Made by a program: the position numbers and the translations under genes. Below, piece by piece: positions 1-6,854 of a stretch of DNA of 64,000 nt. Position 1 is the stretch's first letter, and each line of letters starts with the position of its first letter. The DNA is from Microbacterium sp. GTDB lineage: Bacteria; Actinomycetota; Actinomycetes; Actinomycetales; Microbacteriaceae. The notes under the pieces were generated by a model that was given only the letters and a program-made list of their open reading frames with translations, ran no database searches and had not been told where the DNA came from. Where the stretch lies: the NCBI RefSeq assembly GCF_031180975.1, contig NZ_JAPSLI010000002.1, positions 1 to 64,000 of the forward strand, read 5' to 3'.

Positions 1-1
1 C

Positions 2-181
2 AAACAACGTGCCGAGTTCGTCGGAGGCTTCACGACTATGGATCGTGAACCATACCGATCCCCGTTCTACCGCGAAATCACGCGGCTAATACGAGAACCC
101 GTCCACACTTTCTTGCCGATAACCCCCCCACCGCCCCCTCTGCGTCCGCGAGGGCAAATCGACGTCAGAGATCATCCGTAA
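2..181 (+). CDS. possible C-terminal end of a gene entering from the left edge
   Basis: A frame is open from base 2 to a TAA at 179-181, giving about 59 residues rich in Arg, Pro and Tyr with a proline run near the end. I recognise no family. An internal ATG at 38 would make a 47-codon ORF on its own. Base composition is visibly more AT-rich here than in the following genes, and codon use is not clearly actinobacterial, so it may be a decayed or transferred remnant, or just an open frame. Bases 182-273 up to the end of the transporter gene hold nothing I can identify. Confidence 0.25.
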   Translation, partial: KQRAEFVGGFTTMDREPYRSPFYREITRLIREPVHTFLPITPPPPPLRPRGQIDVRDHP

Positions 182-273
182 TGAGGACTCGACCTCAGTG
201 GTTCGACTTGCTGCCCTGATCGAATACCTCGCCCAGTATCCGCGCGAGACGACTACCGCACCAGCCCCACGCC

Positions 274-936
274 TCAGTGTCCGTGCTCGTCGTCCCCTTC
301 GAGGATCATCCCCACCGAGGTCGCGCACGCATCGCCGCGCCACGCTTCGATGCCTTCGCGCACCGCGAATCCGGCGATGACGAGGCCGGCGACGGCATCC
401 GCCCACCACCAGCCGAACAGGCTGTTGACGACCAGCCCGACGAGCACTGCCGCGGACAGATACGTGCAGATCAGCGTCTGCTTCGAGTCGGCCACGGCGG
501 TCGCCGATCCGAGTTCCGTGCCGGCGCGCCGCTCGGCGAGCGACAGGAACGGCATGACCACCACGCTCAACGCGGTGATGGCGATCCCCGGCGGGGAGTG
601 CTCGACCTCGACCCGGCCCACGAGCGCCAGCAGCGACGTCGCCGAGACGTACGCCGCGAGCGCGAAGAACGCGACCGCGATGACCCGCAGCGTGCCCTTC
701 TCCCACCGCTCGGGGTCGCGGCGCGTGAACTGCCACGCGACCGCTGCCGCCGAGAGCACCTCGATGGTCGAATCAAGCCCGAATCCGATCAGCGCGGCCG
801 ACGATGCGGCCGTTCCCGCCGCGATCGCGACCACCGCCTCGACGAGGTTGTAAGCGATCGTCGCCGACACGATCCAGCGGATCCGGCGGTGCAGAGCGTG
901 CCTTCTGGCATCCGTCAGTGCAGTCGTCGTGGTCAT
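274..936 (-). CDS. cation efflux (CDF-like) transporter
   Basis: A 220-residue protein with six predicted membrane segments, roughly residues 20-40, 47-70, 85-107, 117-138, 150-172 and 176-197. The segment-2 motif GFGLDSTIE and segment-5 motif ADSKQT sit where cation diffusion facilitators carry their metal ligands, but the usual HxxxD of segment 5 is absent and the C-terminal cytoplasmic domain is very short. It probably exports a divalent metal across the membrane. The start ATG (934-936) overlaps the stop of the CmtR-like regulator gene by ATGA, so the two are one operon and the transporter is probably de-repressed by the metal that the regulator senses. Substrate is inferred only from the regulator. 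Confidence 0.8.
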   Translation of the reverse strand: MTTTTALTDARRHALHRRIRWIVSATIAYNLVEAVVAIAAGTAASSAALIGFGLDSTIEVLSAAAVAWQFTRRDPERWEKGTLRVIAVAFFALAAYVSATSLLALVGRVEVEHSPPGIAITALSVVVMPFLSLAERRAGTELGSATAVADSKQTLICTYLSAAVLVGLVVNSLFGWWWADAVAGLVIAGFAVREGIEAWRGDACATSVGMILEGDDEHGH

Positions 937-1277
937 GCGCAGGTGCACTCCTCTCCGGCGCAGCAGCCGGGATCGACCTCGAGCACGGTGCGGAGCATCT
1001 CCCCGAGAGCGGGCGCGATGTGGGGATCGGCCAGCCGGTACCAACTGCGCCGACCGTCCCGGACGGACTCGACAAGCCCGCAGCCGCGCAGGCACGCGAG
1101 CTGATTCGACATCACCTGCCGCGAGACACCGAGCGCATCCGCAAGATCGGAGGGTGTCGCCGGAGCCTGCCGCAGTGCGAGCAGGATGCCGGCGCGTGTG
1201 GCATCGGAAAGAGCATGTCCGAAGCGTGCCAGCGCCGCGATATGCGTGGCGGTCGCGATCGTCGTGGCGAGAGACAT
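933..1277 (-). CDS. cmtR: ArsR/SmtB repressor of the CmtR type (Cd/Pb sensor)
   Basis: A 114-residue winged-helix protein. The recognition-helix region carries CLRGC (Cys62 and Cys66), the same spacing as the alpha-R cysteines of mycobacterial CmtR, and the C-terminus ends in a cysteine cluster (Cys105, 106, 111, 113), matching the third CmtR ligand and adding more. CmtR proteins bind Cd(II) or Pb(II) and then release operator DNA. I chose the ATG at 1275-1277 because the fold begins just after it and a -10 box (TATACA, 1305-1300) lies close upstream. The frame stays open further upstream but without a plausible start. The stop overlaps the next gene's start. Confidence 0.85.
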   Translation of the reverse strand: MSLATTIATATHIAALARFGHALSDATRAGILLALRQAPATPSDLADALGVSRQVMSNQLACLRGCGLVESVRDGRRSWYRLADPHIAPALGEMLRTVLEVDPGCCAGEECTCA

Positions 1278-1280
1278 GCG

Positions 1281-1315
1281 AACAACGTACACGCTTCGCT
1301 GTATAAACGTGGAGC
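1281..1315 (-). promoter_or_regulatory. promoter and likely operator of the metal-sensor operon
   Basis: On the minus strand the region reads as an imperfect palindrome flanked by ACGT (fwd 1306-1309 and 1285-1288) with a TATACA -10 box at 1305-1300, about 23 bases before the start codon. An autoregulatory CmtR operator overlapping the -10 is the natural reading, but no footprint-quality match can be claimed. Confidence 0.4.
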
Positions 1316-1326
1316 GAGCGCGTGGC

Positions 1327-2211
1327 TCAACCCGACGCGTCGCCGAACACGTGCGCGAACGTCCGCCGGGCGTTCCGCAGATACGCTCCGCGCCCGACGG
1401 GATCCTCGACGCCGAAGGCCAGATCCTCCAGCCAGCGGCAGCGCGCATAGAACCGGATCCGGTGCCGCTCGTCATCGCCGACGGCATGTCCGAGCGACTC
1501 GCTCACCCGGTACGCCACGGCGGCTCCCAGGTCGCGATACAGCGAACCGGCGTCGCGGGCGGGGTCGGTGCGGGCGGCATCCGTCCAGTCGATGATCCCG
1601 GCGACCCTGCCGCGGCCATCGACGAGGATGTGCTCCGCGCCGAGGTCGTTGTGCTGCGGCATCCGCTCGGCGCGGGCGGGCGGCGGATCCTCGGCGAGGA
1701 ACGTCGCGACGGCGTCGGCATCCGCGGGGGAGAGGCGCGACCGCACCGCATTGAAGTCGCGGATCGCGTCGCGATGCCATTCCCGCTCGGGGTAGTCGTC
1801 GACGGGCAGGCGCGCCGCCTCGGGTACCGCCCGGAGCGCCCGCAGCACCTCGACGATCGCCGCCGTGACATCGGCGTCGTGGCTGAGCGGATGCTGGAGC
1901 AGCGGCGCACCGGGAAGCCGTCGGTAGGCGAACATCCCGAGATCCTCGGCGTGGAAGAGCGGGACGGGCACCGGCACCGCGGTGGCGTCCGCCAGCGCGC
2001 GCAGCAGGGCCACCTCGCGGCCGACCGCCTCGGCATCCACCCCGCGGCGGACGACGATGTCGCCGATCCGGAAGGTGGTGTTCTCGTCCCGCCTGGCGAG
2101 CACCTCGATGGCATCATCCGCGCGCCACAGGCCGTGTACGCTCCCGAACTCTGCGAGCGTCGACCGCTCGGCTTCGGTGACCATCTCCTCGCTGCCCATA
2201 GCGGACAGCAT
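1327..2211 (-). CDS. aminoglycoside/macrolide phosphotransferase-family kinase
   Basis: A 294-residue protein with the APH/choline-kinase fold. The catalytic-loop motif HNDLGAEHILVD sits near residue 190 and the metal-binding IIDWTDA follows about 20 residues later, as in macrolide and aminoglycoside phosphotransferases. The N-terminal lobe has TTFRIGDIVVRRG, where ATP-binding strands are expected. The family phosphorylates hydroxyls of antibiotics or small metabolites with ATP or GTP. The real substrate cannot be told. Alternative in-frame starts are ATG at 2199 and 2184, the last directly preceded by GCGAGGAG. It stands alone between the metal operon and a pseudogene. Confidence 0.75.
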   Translation of the reverse strand: MLSAMGSEEMVTEAERSTLAEFGSVHGLWRADDAIEVLARRDENTTFRIGDIVVRRGVDAEAVGREVALLRALADATAVPVPVPLFHAEDLGMFAYRRLPGAPLLQHPLSHDADVTAAIVEVLRALRAVPEAARLPVDDYPEREWHRDAIRDFNAVRSRLSPADADAVATFLAEDPPPARAERMPQHNDLGAEHILVDGRGRVAGIIDWTDAARTDPARDAGSLYRDLGAAVAYRVSESLGHAVGDDERHRIRFYARCRWLEDLAFGVEDPVGRGAYLRNARRTFAHVFGDASG

Positions 2212-2246
2212 TGCAGCGACAGGGGCTCACTGGCGAGCATGAGGGG

Positions 2247-2505
2247 GTGCCGCTTGATCTCGCCTTCCCGTTCACCGGACGTTGGCTCGTGCAGAACAGC
2301 CCGGCCGACCGGGTGCCCAGCCATGGCACGACCCTTTCGGCACGGCGTACGCGATCGAGTCGGGCGGTGCGGCAACTCCGGCAACAGCACCGAACCGCAT
2401 GTCCACGTCCAGGCGGTCGACAGCCGCGACATCGGCACGGCCCGCGCCGTGCCGATCCGCTTCAACGGGCGGATGCCGCGCAACGGCGAGATCGTCGACG
2501 TGTGA
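2247..2505 (+). pseudogene. M23-family metallopeptidase remnant (frameshift and internal deletion)
   Basis: Three short stretches in three frames read together as one M23 (lysostaphin-type) peptidase. From 2247 one frame encodes FPFTGRWLVQNSPADRVPSH, then GTT. A one-base deletion near 2335 moves the continuing FGTAYAIE into the next frame. From about 2372 a third frame encodes GNSGNSTEPHVHVQ and VPIRFNGRMPRNGEIVDV up to the stop at 2503-2505. The PHVHVQ block is the C-terminal zinc-ligand motif, but the core carrying the first His and Asp ligands, normally over a hundred residues, is gone. It cannot give active enzyme. The GTG at 2247 is the probable old start. Confidence 0.75.
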
Positions 2506-2535
2506 CCGGCCGCTGCCTGCTCAGCGGCACCCCGC

Positions 2536-3069
2536 TCAGCGCCGGTCGCGCCGCAACGGACCGCCGTCGTGGCCGTGCAGCTCGCTCGTCGTGTCGATGT
2601 GCGACCCCTCGCCGGCCGGGCGCTCCGTGATCACCTCTTCGCGCGTCAGCGGTCTGATGCCGTCGTCGCGCTCGGCCACGACGTACCGCTCCAGCCGCGC
2701 GCGACGGCGCGGTTCGTCATCGCGCGCGTCGTCGCGCTCTGCCACGGCATCCTCTCCGGTGCCGTGCTCGTAGTAGTCGTGGATGCCGTCGATCTCCTCG
2801 TCGGTGAGAGTGCCGTCGGCGTCGATGCGCGGCGCGTGCTTGATCGTGTCCTTGTCGTACTGCACGTGCAGGACCTCGCCGTCGAAGTCCGCGTCTCCCA
2901 GCGGGACGAACGACTCGGCCGTGCCGAAGAGCCCAGTAGGGACGCCGACGAACAGCGGGTGGCCGCCGTCGGGGTCGACGTACACGTGCTTCACGGTGCC
3001 GATCTTCGACCCGTCCGGCGCGACGACGGGTGCGCCGAACAGGCTGTTGACGTTGTGCGAATCGATCAT
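2536..3069 (-). CDS. PRC-barrel domain protein
   Basis: A 177-residue soluble protein. Residues 8-75 contain a PRC-barrel-like beta domain (GAPVVAPDGSKIGTVKHVYVD, then PLFVGVPTGLFGTAESFVPL), followed by a charged region rich in Asp, Arg and Glu and a C-terminal segment VVAERDDGIRPLTREEVIT. Such proteins are common in actinobacteria with stress or envelope-associated genes. The start at 3069 follows AGGAAGGG at a good distance; the frame is open upstream without need. It lies just downstream of a small membrane-protein gene on the same strand, probably co-transcribed. No specific function can be given. Confidence 0.75.
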   Translation of the reverse strand: MIDSHNVNSLFGAPVVAPDGSKIGTVKHVYVDPDGGHPLFVGVPTGLFGTAESFVPLGDADFDGEVLHVQYDKDTIKHAPRIDADGTLTDEEIDGIHDYYEHGTGEDAVAERDDARDDEPRRRARLERYVVAERDDGIRPLTREEVITERPAGEGSHIDTTSELHGHDGGPLRRDRR

Positions 3070-3097
3070 CGGGGTGCCCTTCCTGTCGCGCGGGCGC

Positions 3098-3733
3098 TCA
3101 TCGTCCGAGCCCGACCCGGTCGACGCGCCGGTGGTACCGCATGCCACCCATCCCGCCGAGCACCGCGCCGCCCAGGCTGACGAGCGCGACCACGATCGCC
3201 GTGACGATGCCGGTCACCGTGAGCGTGCCTTCGTCGACGGGGATCCGCGGGAAGCTGTTGAGCTGTCCGAGCACGTTGAACTGCGAGCCGGCGACCGCCG
3301 CGATGATGGCGACGACGATCGCAATGACCACCGCCCAGAGCCAGACCGCGACACCCTGTTTGGCGCCCGAGAATCGAGCCATCCGCCCGGCGACATAACC
3401 GCCGCAGTAGTAGGCGATGAACAGCACGAGCGCCAGGGCGATCGCCCCGATGATGGTGACCGTGTCCGCGTTGGCGGCGATGTCGTCCGCCGCTTCATCC
3501 ACATCGCCCTCCGTCACGCCCAGTCCGAGCCCGGCCCCGACGGCGCTGAGCAGGGCCGTGAGCAGGACCGCCGTGCCGGTCGCGGTCAGCCAGCCGAAGA
3601 ACGCGGAACCCCACTTGAATCCGCCGAACCGCTCCTGTTCGCGATCCAGCACCTCCTCGCGCTGCGTCGGGCCGCGCTCGGCGGACACGGCGGCGGGCTC
3701 GCGGTCATGAGGATCAGAACTGTGTGTGCTCAT
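3098..3733 (-). CDS. four-helix integral membrane protein, unknown function
   Basis: A 211-residue protein with a charged 40-residue N-terminal tail and four predicted membrane helices, near residues 44-72, 89-118, 127-150 and 170-196, all rich in Gly, Ala and Val. The second helix is followed by YVAGRMARFSGAKQG, a cytoplasmic loop. It resembles the YrzE-like small membrane proteins found beside PRC-barrel or general-stress genes. The ATG at 3731-3733 has an AGGAG SD sequence eight bases upstream. The next gene, PRC-barrel, begins 28 bases downstream, so they probably form an operon. Function unknown. Confidence 0.75.
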   Translation of the reverse strand: MSTHSSDPHDREPAAVSAERGPTQREEVLDREQERFGGFKWGSAFFGWLTATGTAVLLTALLSAVGAGLGLGVTEGDVDEAADDIAANADTVTIIGAIALALVLFIAYYCGGYVAGRMARFSGAKQGVAVWLWAVVIAIVVAIIAAVAGSQFNVLGQLNSFPRIPVDEGTLTVTGIVTAIVVALVSLGGAVLGGMGGMRYHRRVDRVGLGR

Positions 3734-3953
3734 CTCGACTCCTGACGTCTGGTGGGCGGACGCCCACGTGATCAGTTCCAGGCTGTGCTCTCCGGCACGG
3801 GATCAGGAGGGGGTTGACCTCCGCGCCGGGGAAGTGCCACGCGGGCGCGCTGAAATGCGACGCTGACATGCGCGGTGACGCGCCGAGTGCCACACGCCCG
3901 CCGTGATTGCAAGCCCCTGCAGCGCTCTCAGGTCGTTTTTCTACCCTGCCGGG

Positions 3954-4244
3954 ATGGTGACGCTGCAGACGATGAATCGCACATTACTGGGGGTCGACGG
4001 CACCACCTTTCCGCTCGCACAGGGAGTGGACGTCGACGATCTGAAACGGCGGATCGAAGAGGCGGTCGAGACGTCCGGACGCTTCGTGAACTTCGTGGTG
4101 GTCGGCAACCGGCCGGTGAGCGTGCTCTTCACGCCGCACTCCTCGGTGCACATCACGGACGAGACGGTGCAGTTCGACCCCAGAGACACGGGTGAGGAGT
4201 CCGCGCCGTTCGGCGGATTCTTCGATCACGACCTGCTCGGCTGA
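3954..4244 (+). CDS. conserved-looking small protein, unknown function
   Basis: A 96-residue soluble protein. It has an alpha helix around residues 27-40 (DDLKRRIEEAVETSG) followed by strands FVNFVVVGNRPVSVLFTPHS and a C-terminal PFGGFFDHDLLG. I recognise no named family. The ATG at 3954 is preceded by TACCCT (3942-3947) with exactly six bases between, the layout of a leaderless transcript. An internal ATG at 3972 is possible. The gene stands alone between the leftward membrane-protein gene and the treX promoter. The 220 bases upstream (3734-3953) hold two promoters and no other gene. Confidence 0.65.
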   Translation: MVTLQTMNRTLLGVDGTTFPLAQGVDVDDLKRRIEEAVETSGRFVNFVVVGNRPVSVLFTPHSSVHITDETVQFDPRDTGEESAPFGGFFDHDLLG

Positions 4245-4292
4245 CGCGCTCCGGGGGTCCTATAGCAGATGACGCCCGAGCTCCGCACGCGT

Positions 4293-4323
4293 TTGCCTTC
4301 GATTCCGGCACCCCCGCTAAGGT
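4293..4323 (+). promoter_or_regulatory. candidate promoter of the treXYZ operon
   Basis: TTGCCT at 4293-4298 and TAAGGT at 4318-4323 are separated by 19 bases, slightly longer than ideal. The predicted transcript would start about 20 bases before the ATG at 4351 and include the AGAGGGG SD at 4338-4344. Confidence 0.4.
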
Positions 4324-4350
4324 GAAGTTCTTCCGACAGAGGGGATGCCC

Positions 4351-6819
4351 ATGCAGGCATGGCCAGGATCCGCGTACCCCCTGGGCGCGACGTTCGACGG
4401 CAGCGGCACCAACTTCGCACTGTTCAGCGAAGGAGCCGACAAGGTGGAGCTCTGCCTCTTCGACGAGGACGGTGCCGAGTCCCGAGTGCCGCTCATAGAC
4501 GTCGACGCGTTCGTGTGGCATGCGTACCTTCCCGGCGTCGGGCCCGGCCAGCGCTACGGCTACCGCGTGCACGGGTCGAACGACCCCACCGAGGGGCAGC
4601 GCTTCAACCCGAACAAGCTGCTTCTCGACCCCTACGCGAAGGCGGTGGACGGGCAGATCGAGTGGGGTCAGTCCGTGTTCGGCTACGACTTCGGCGACCC
4701 CGACTCCCGCAACGACGAGGACTCGGCTGCCGCGATGATGAAGGGCGTCGTCGTCAACCCGTTCTTCGACTGGGACGGCGACCGACGGCCGAAGACGCCG
4801 TACGCGGAGTCGTTCATCTACGAGACGCACGTCAAGGGGATGACGCGGCTGCACCCCGACATCCCGGAGGAGATCCGGGGCACGTACGGCGCGATGGCAC
4901 ATCCCGCCGTCGTCGAGCATCTCAAGAAGCTCGGCGTCACCGCCGTGGAACTCATGCCGGTGCACCAGTTCGTCAACGACTCCACCCTGCAGGACAAGGG
5001 GCTGTCGAACTACTGGGGCTACAACACCATCGCCTTCTTCGCCCCGCAGAACACCTACGCCGCCACCGGCCAGCGCGGGCAGCAGGTGCAGGAGTTCAAG
5101 AGCATGGTGAAGGCGCTGCACGCCGAGGGCATCGAGGTCATCCTCGACGTCGTCTACAACCACACCGCCGAGGGGAACCATCTCGGCCCGACACTGTCGA
5201 TGCGCGGGATCGACAACGCGGCCTACTACCGGCTCGAGGCGAACGACAAGCGGTACTACACCGACTACACCGGTACGGGCAACAGCCTGAACGTCGGAGA
5301 CCCGCACACGCTGCAGCTCATCATGGACTCGCTGCGCTACTGGGTGCTGGAGATGCACGTCGACGGGTTCCGGTTCGACCTCGCCGCCACCCTCGCCCGC
5401 GAGTTCTACGACGTCGACCGCCTGTCCACCTTCTTCGAGCTGGTCCAGCAGGATCCGGTGGTCTCGCAAGTGAAGCTGATCGCCGAGCCGTGGGACATCG
5501 GCCCGGGTGGCTACCAGGTGGGCAACTTCCCGCCGCAGTGGACGGAGTGGAACGGCAAGTACCGCGACACCGTGCGGGACTTCTGGCGCGGCGAGCCGCA
5601 GGCCCTCGGTGAGTTCGCCTCCCGGCTCACCGGTTCGGCCGACCTGTACGAGCACTCCGGCCGCCGACCGGTCGCCTCGATCAACTTCGTCACCGCGCAC
5701 GACGGTTTCACCCTGCGCGATCTGGTGTCGTACAACGAGAAGCACAACGACGCGAACGGCGAGGACGGCCGCGACGGCGAGTCGCACAACCGCTCCTGGA
5801 ACTGCGGGGTCGAAGGTCCGACCGACGATCCGGAGGTGCGCACGCTGCGCGCCCGCCAGCAGCGCAACTTCCTCGCCACCCTCCTGCTCTCGCAGGGGGT
5901 GCCGATGCTCTCGCACGGCGACGAACTCGGCCGCACGCAGCAGGGCAACAACAACGGCTACGCCCAGGACAACGAGCTGACCTGGATCCATTGGGATGCC
6001 GTCGACCAGCCGCTCGTGGAGTTCACGGCCGCCCTTTCGCGGCTGCGCCGAGAGCACCCTGCCTTCCGCCGCAGCCGGTTCTTCGACGGCCGCCCGGTGC
6101 GGCGCGAGGAGGGGGCGCCGCTGCCCGACATCGCGTGGCTGCGCCCGGACGGCAGCCTGATGCAGCCCGAGGACTGGGAGTCCGGCTTCGGTCGCGCGAT
6201 CGGCGTGTTCCTGAACGGCGACGGCATCCGCGAGCGGGACACCCGCGGGCAGGAGGTGCGGGATCAGCACTTCGTGATCCTGTTCAACGCCGGCGCGGAA
6301 CCGGTGGACTTCTCGTTCCCCGACGTGGCGATCGCCCAGGAGTGGGAGATCCTGGTCGACACCGAGGGCAAGCGCGCCGGCAGCGGCCTCGTCGCCCCCG
6401 CGGAGGGGCTGACCCTCGCGGCACGCTCGCTCGTCGTGCTCACGGAGCACCACGGTGTGCAGCCGGAGATCGACCACTCGGTGGCCGCGTCGCTCGCCGC
6501 TCACGTCGCCGACGAGACCGAGCGCGCCGCCCGAGCCGAGACACCGGTCGCCCCTGCCTCGGACGCCGTCGCCTTGGACACCGCGCCGGATGCCGACACG
6601 GGTGCCGAACCGGATGCCGGAACGGGCGCTGAATCGGGTGCCGGAACGGGCCCTGAATCGGATGCCGCCGAATCGGATGCCGCCGAATCGGATACCGGTA
6701 CCGGCGCCGCACGCGTTGCCGCGCCGGCCCCGGAACAGCCCGCCGACTCCGGCACGTCCGACTTCGGTACGGCCGATCCTGTCGGGCCCGAGTCAGGGAA
6801 GCCCCGCTACGGGAAGTAG
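4351..6819 (+). CDS. glgX: glycogen debranching enzyme (TreX/GlgX)
   Basis: An 822-residue GH13 isoamylase-type enzyme that cuts alpha-1,6 branches of glycogen, giving linear malto-oligosaccharides for TreY. An N-terminal CBM48-like domain is followed by the catalytic barrel, with DVVYNHTAEG, nucleophile Asp343 in GFRFDLA, acid Glu379 in AEPWD, and Asp451 in VTAHDGF. I prefer the ATG at 4351 because AGAGGGG (4338-4344) ends six bases before it but abuts the alternative ATG at 4345. The last 110 residues or so are a low-complexity Asp/Ala/Glu/Gly/Thr tail that normal family members of about 700 residues lack; it is encoded by short tandem repeats. It is first of three genes for trehalose synthesis. 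Confidence 0.95.
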   Translation: MQAWPGSAYPLGATFDGSGTNFALFSEGADKVELCLFDEDGAESRVPLIDVDAFVWHAYLPGVGPGQRYGYRVHGSNDPTEGQRFNPNKLLLDPYAKAVDGQIEWGQSVFGYDFGDPDSRNDEDSAAAMMKGVVVNPFFDWDGDRRPKTPYAESFIYETHVKGMTRLHPDIPEEIRGTYGAMAHPAVVEHLKKLGVTAVELMPVHQFVNDSTLQDKGLSNYWGYNTIAFFAPQNTYAATGQRGQQVQEFKSMVKALHAEGIEVILDVVYNHTAEGNHLGPTLSMRGIDNAAYYRLEANDKRYYTDYTGTGNSLNVGDPHTLQLIMDSLRYWVLEMHVDGFRFDLAATLAREFYDVDRLSTFFELVQQDPVVSQVKLIAEPWDIGPGGYQVGNFPPQWTEWNGKYRDTVRDFWRGEPQALGEFASRLTGSADLYEHSGRRPVASINFVTAHDGFTLRDLVSYNEKHNDANGEDGRDGESHNRSWNCGVEGPTDDPEVRTLRARQQRNFLATLLLSQGVPMLSHGDELGRTQQGNNNGYAQDNELTWIHWDAVDQPLVEFTAALSRLRREHPAFRRSRFFDGRPVRREEGAPLPDIAWLRPDGSLMQPEDWESGFGRAIGVFLNGDGIRERDTRGQEVRDQHFVILFNAGAEPVDFSFPDVAIAQEWEILVDTEGKRAGSGLVAPAEGLTLAARSLVVLTEHHGVQPEIDHSVAASLAAHVADETERAARAETPVAPASDAVALDTAPDADTGAEPDAGTGAESGAGTGPESDAAESDAAESDTGTGAARVAAPAPEQPADSGTSDFGTADPVGPESGKPRYGK
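6607..6693 (+). repeat. tandem repeats inside the 3' end of glgX
   Basis: Two 24-base units (6607-6630 and 6631-6654) of the type GAAyCGGrTGCCGGAACGGG are followed by two 15-base units GAATCGGATGCCGCC (6655-6669 and 6670-6684) and a partial third. All units are multiples of three, so copy changes keep the frame and only lengthen or shorten the acidic tail. Confidence 0.85.
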
Positions 6820-6854
6820 CACGGCGCCCGAACCCGCTCCAGGAAGAGGTCACG

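Noticed and set aside
4153-6504. A 783-codon minus-strand open frame opposite glgX
   Set aside because: It mirrors glgX codon structure, has His/Val/Arg/Glu-rich low-information sequence with no domain, and the plus strand holds a complete enzyme with intact catalytic residues.
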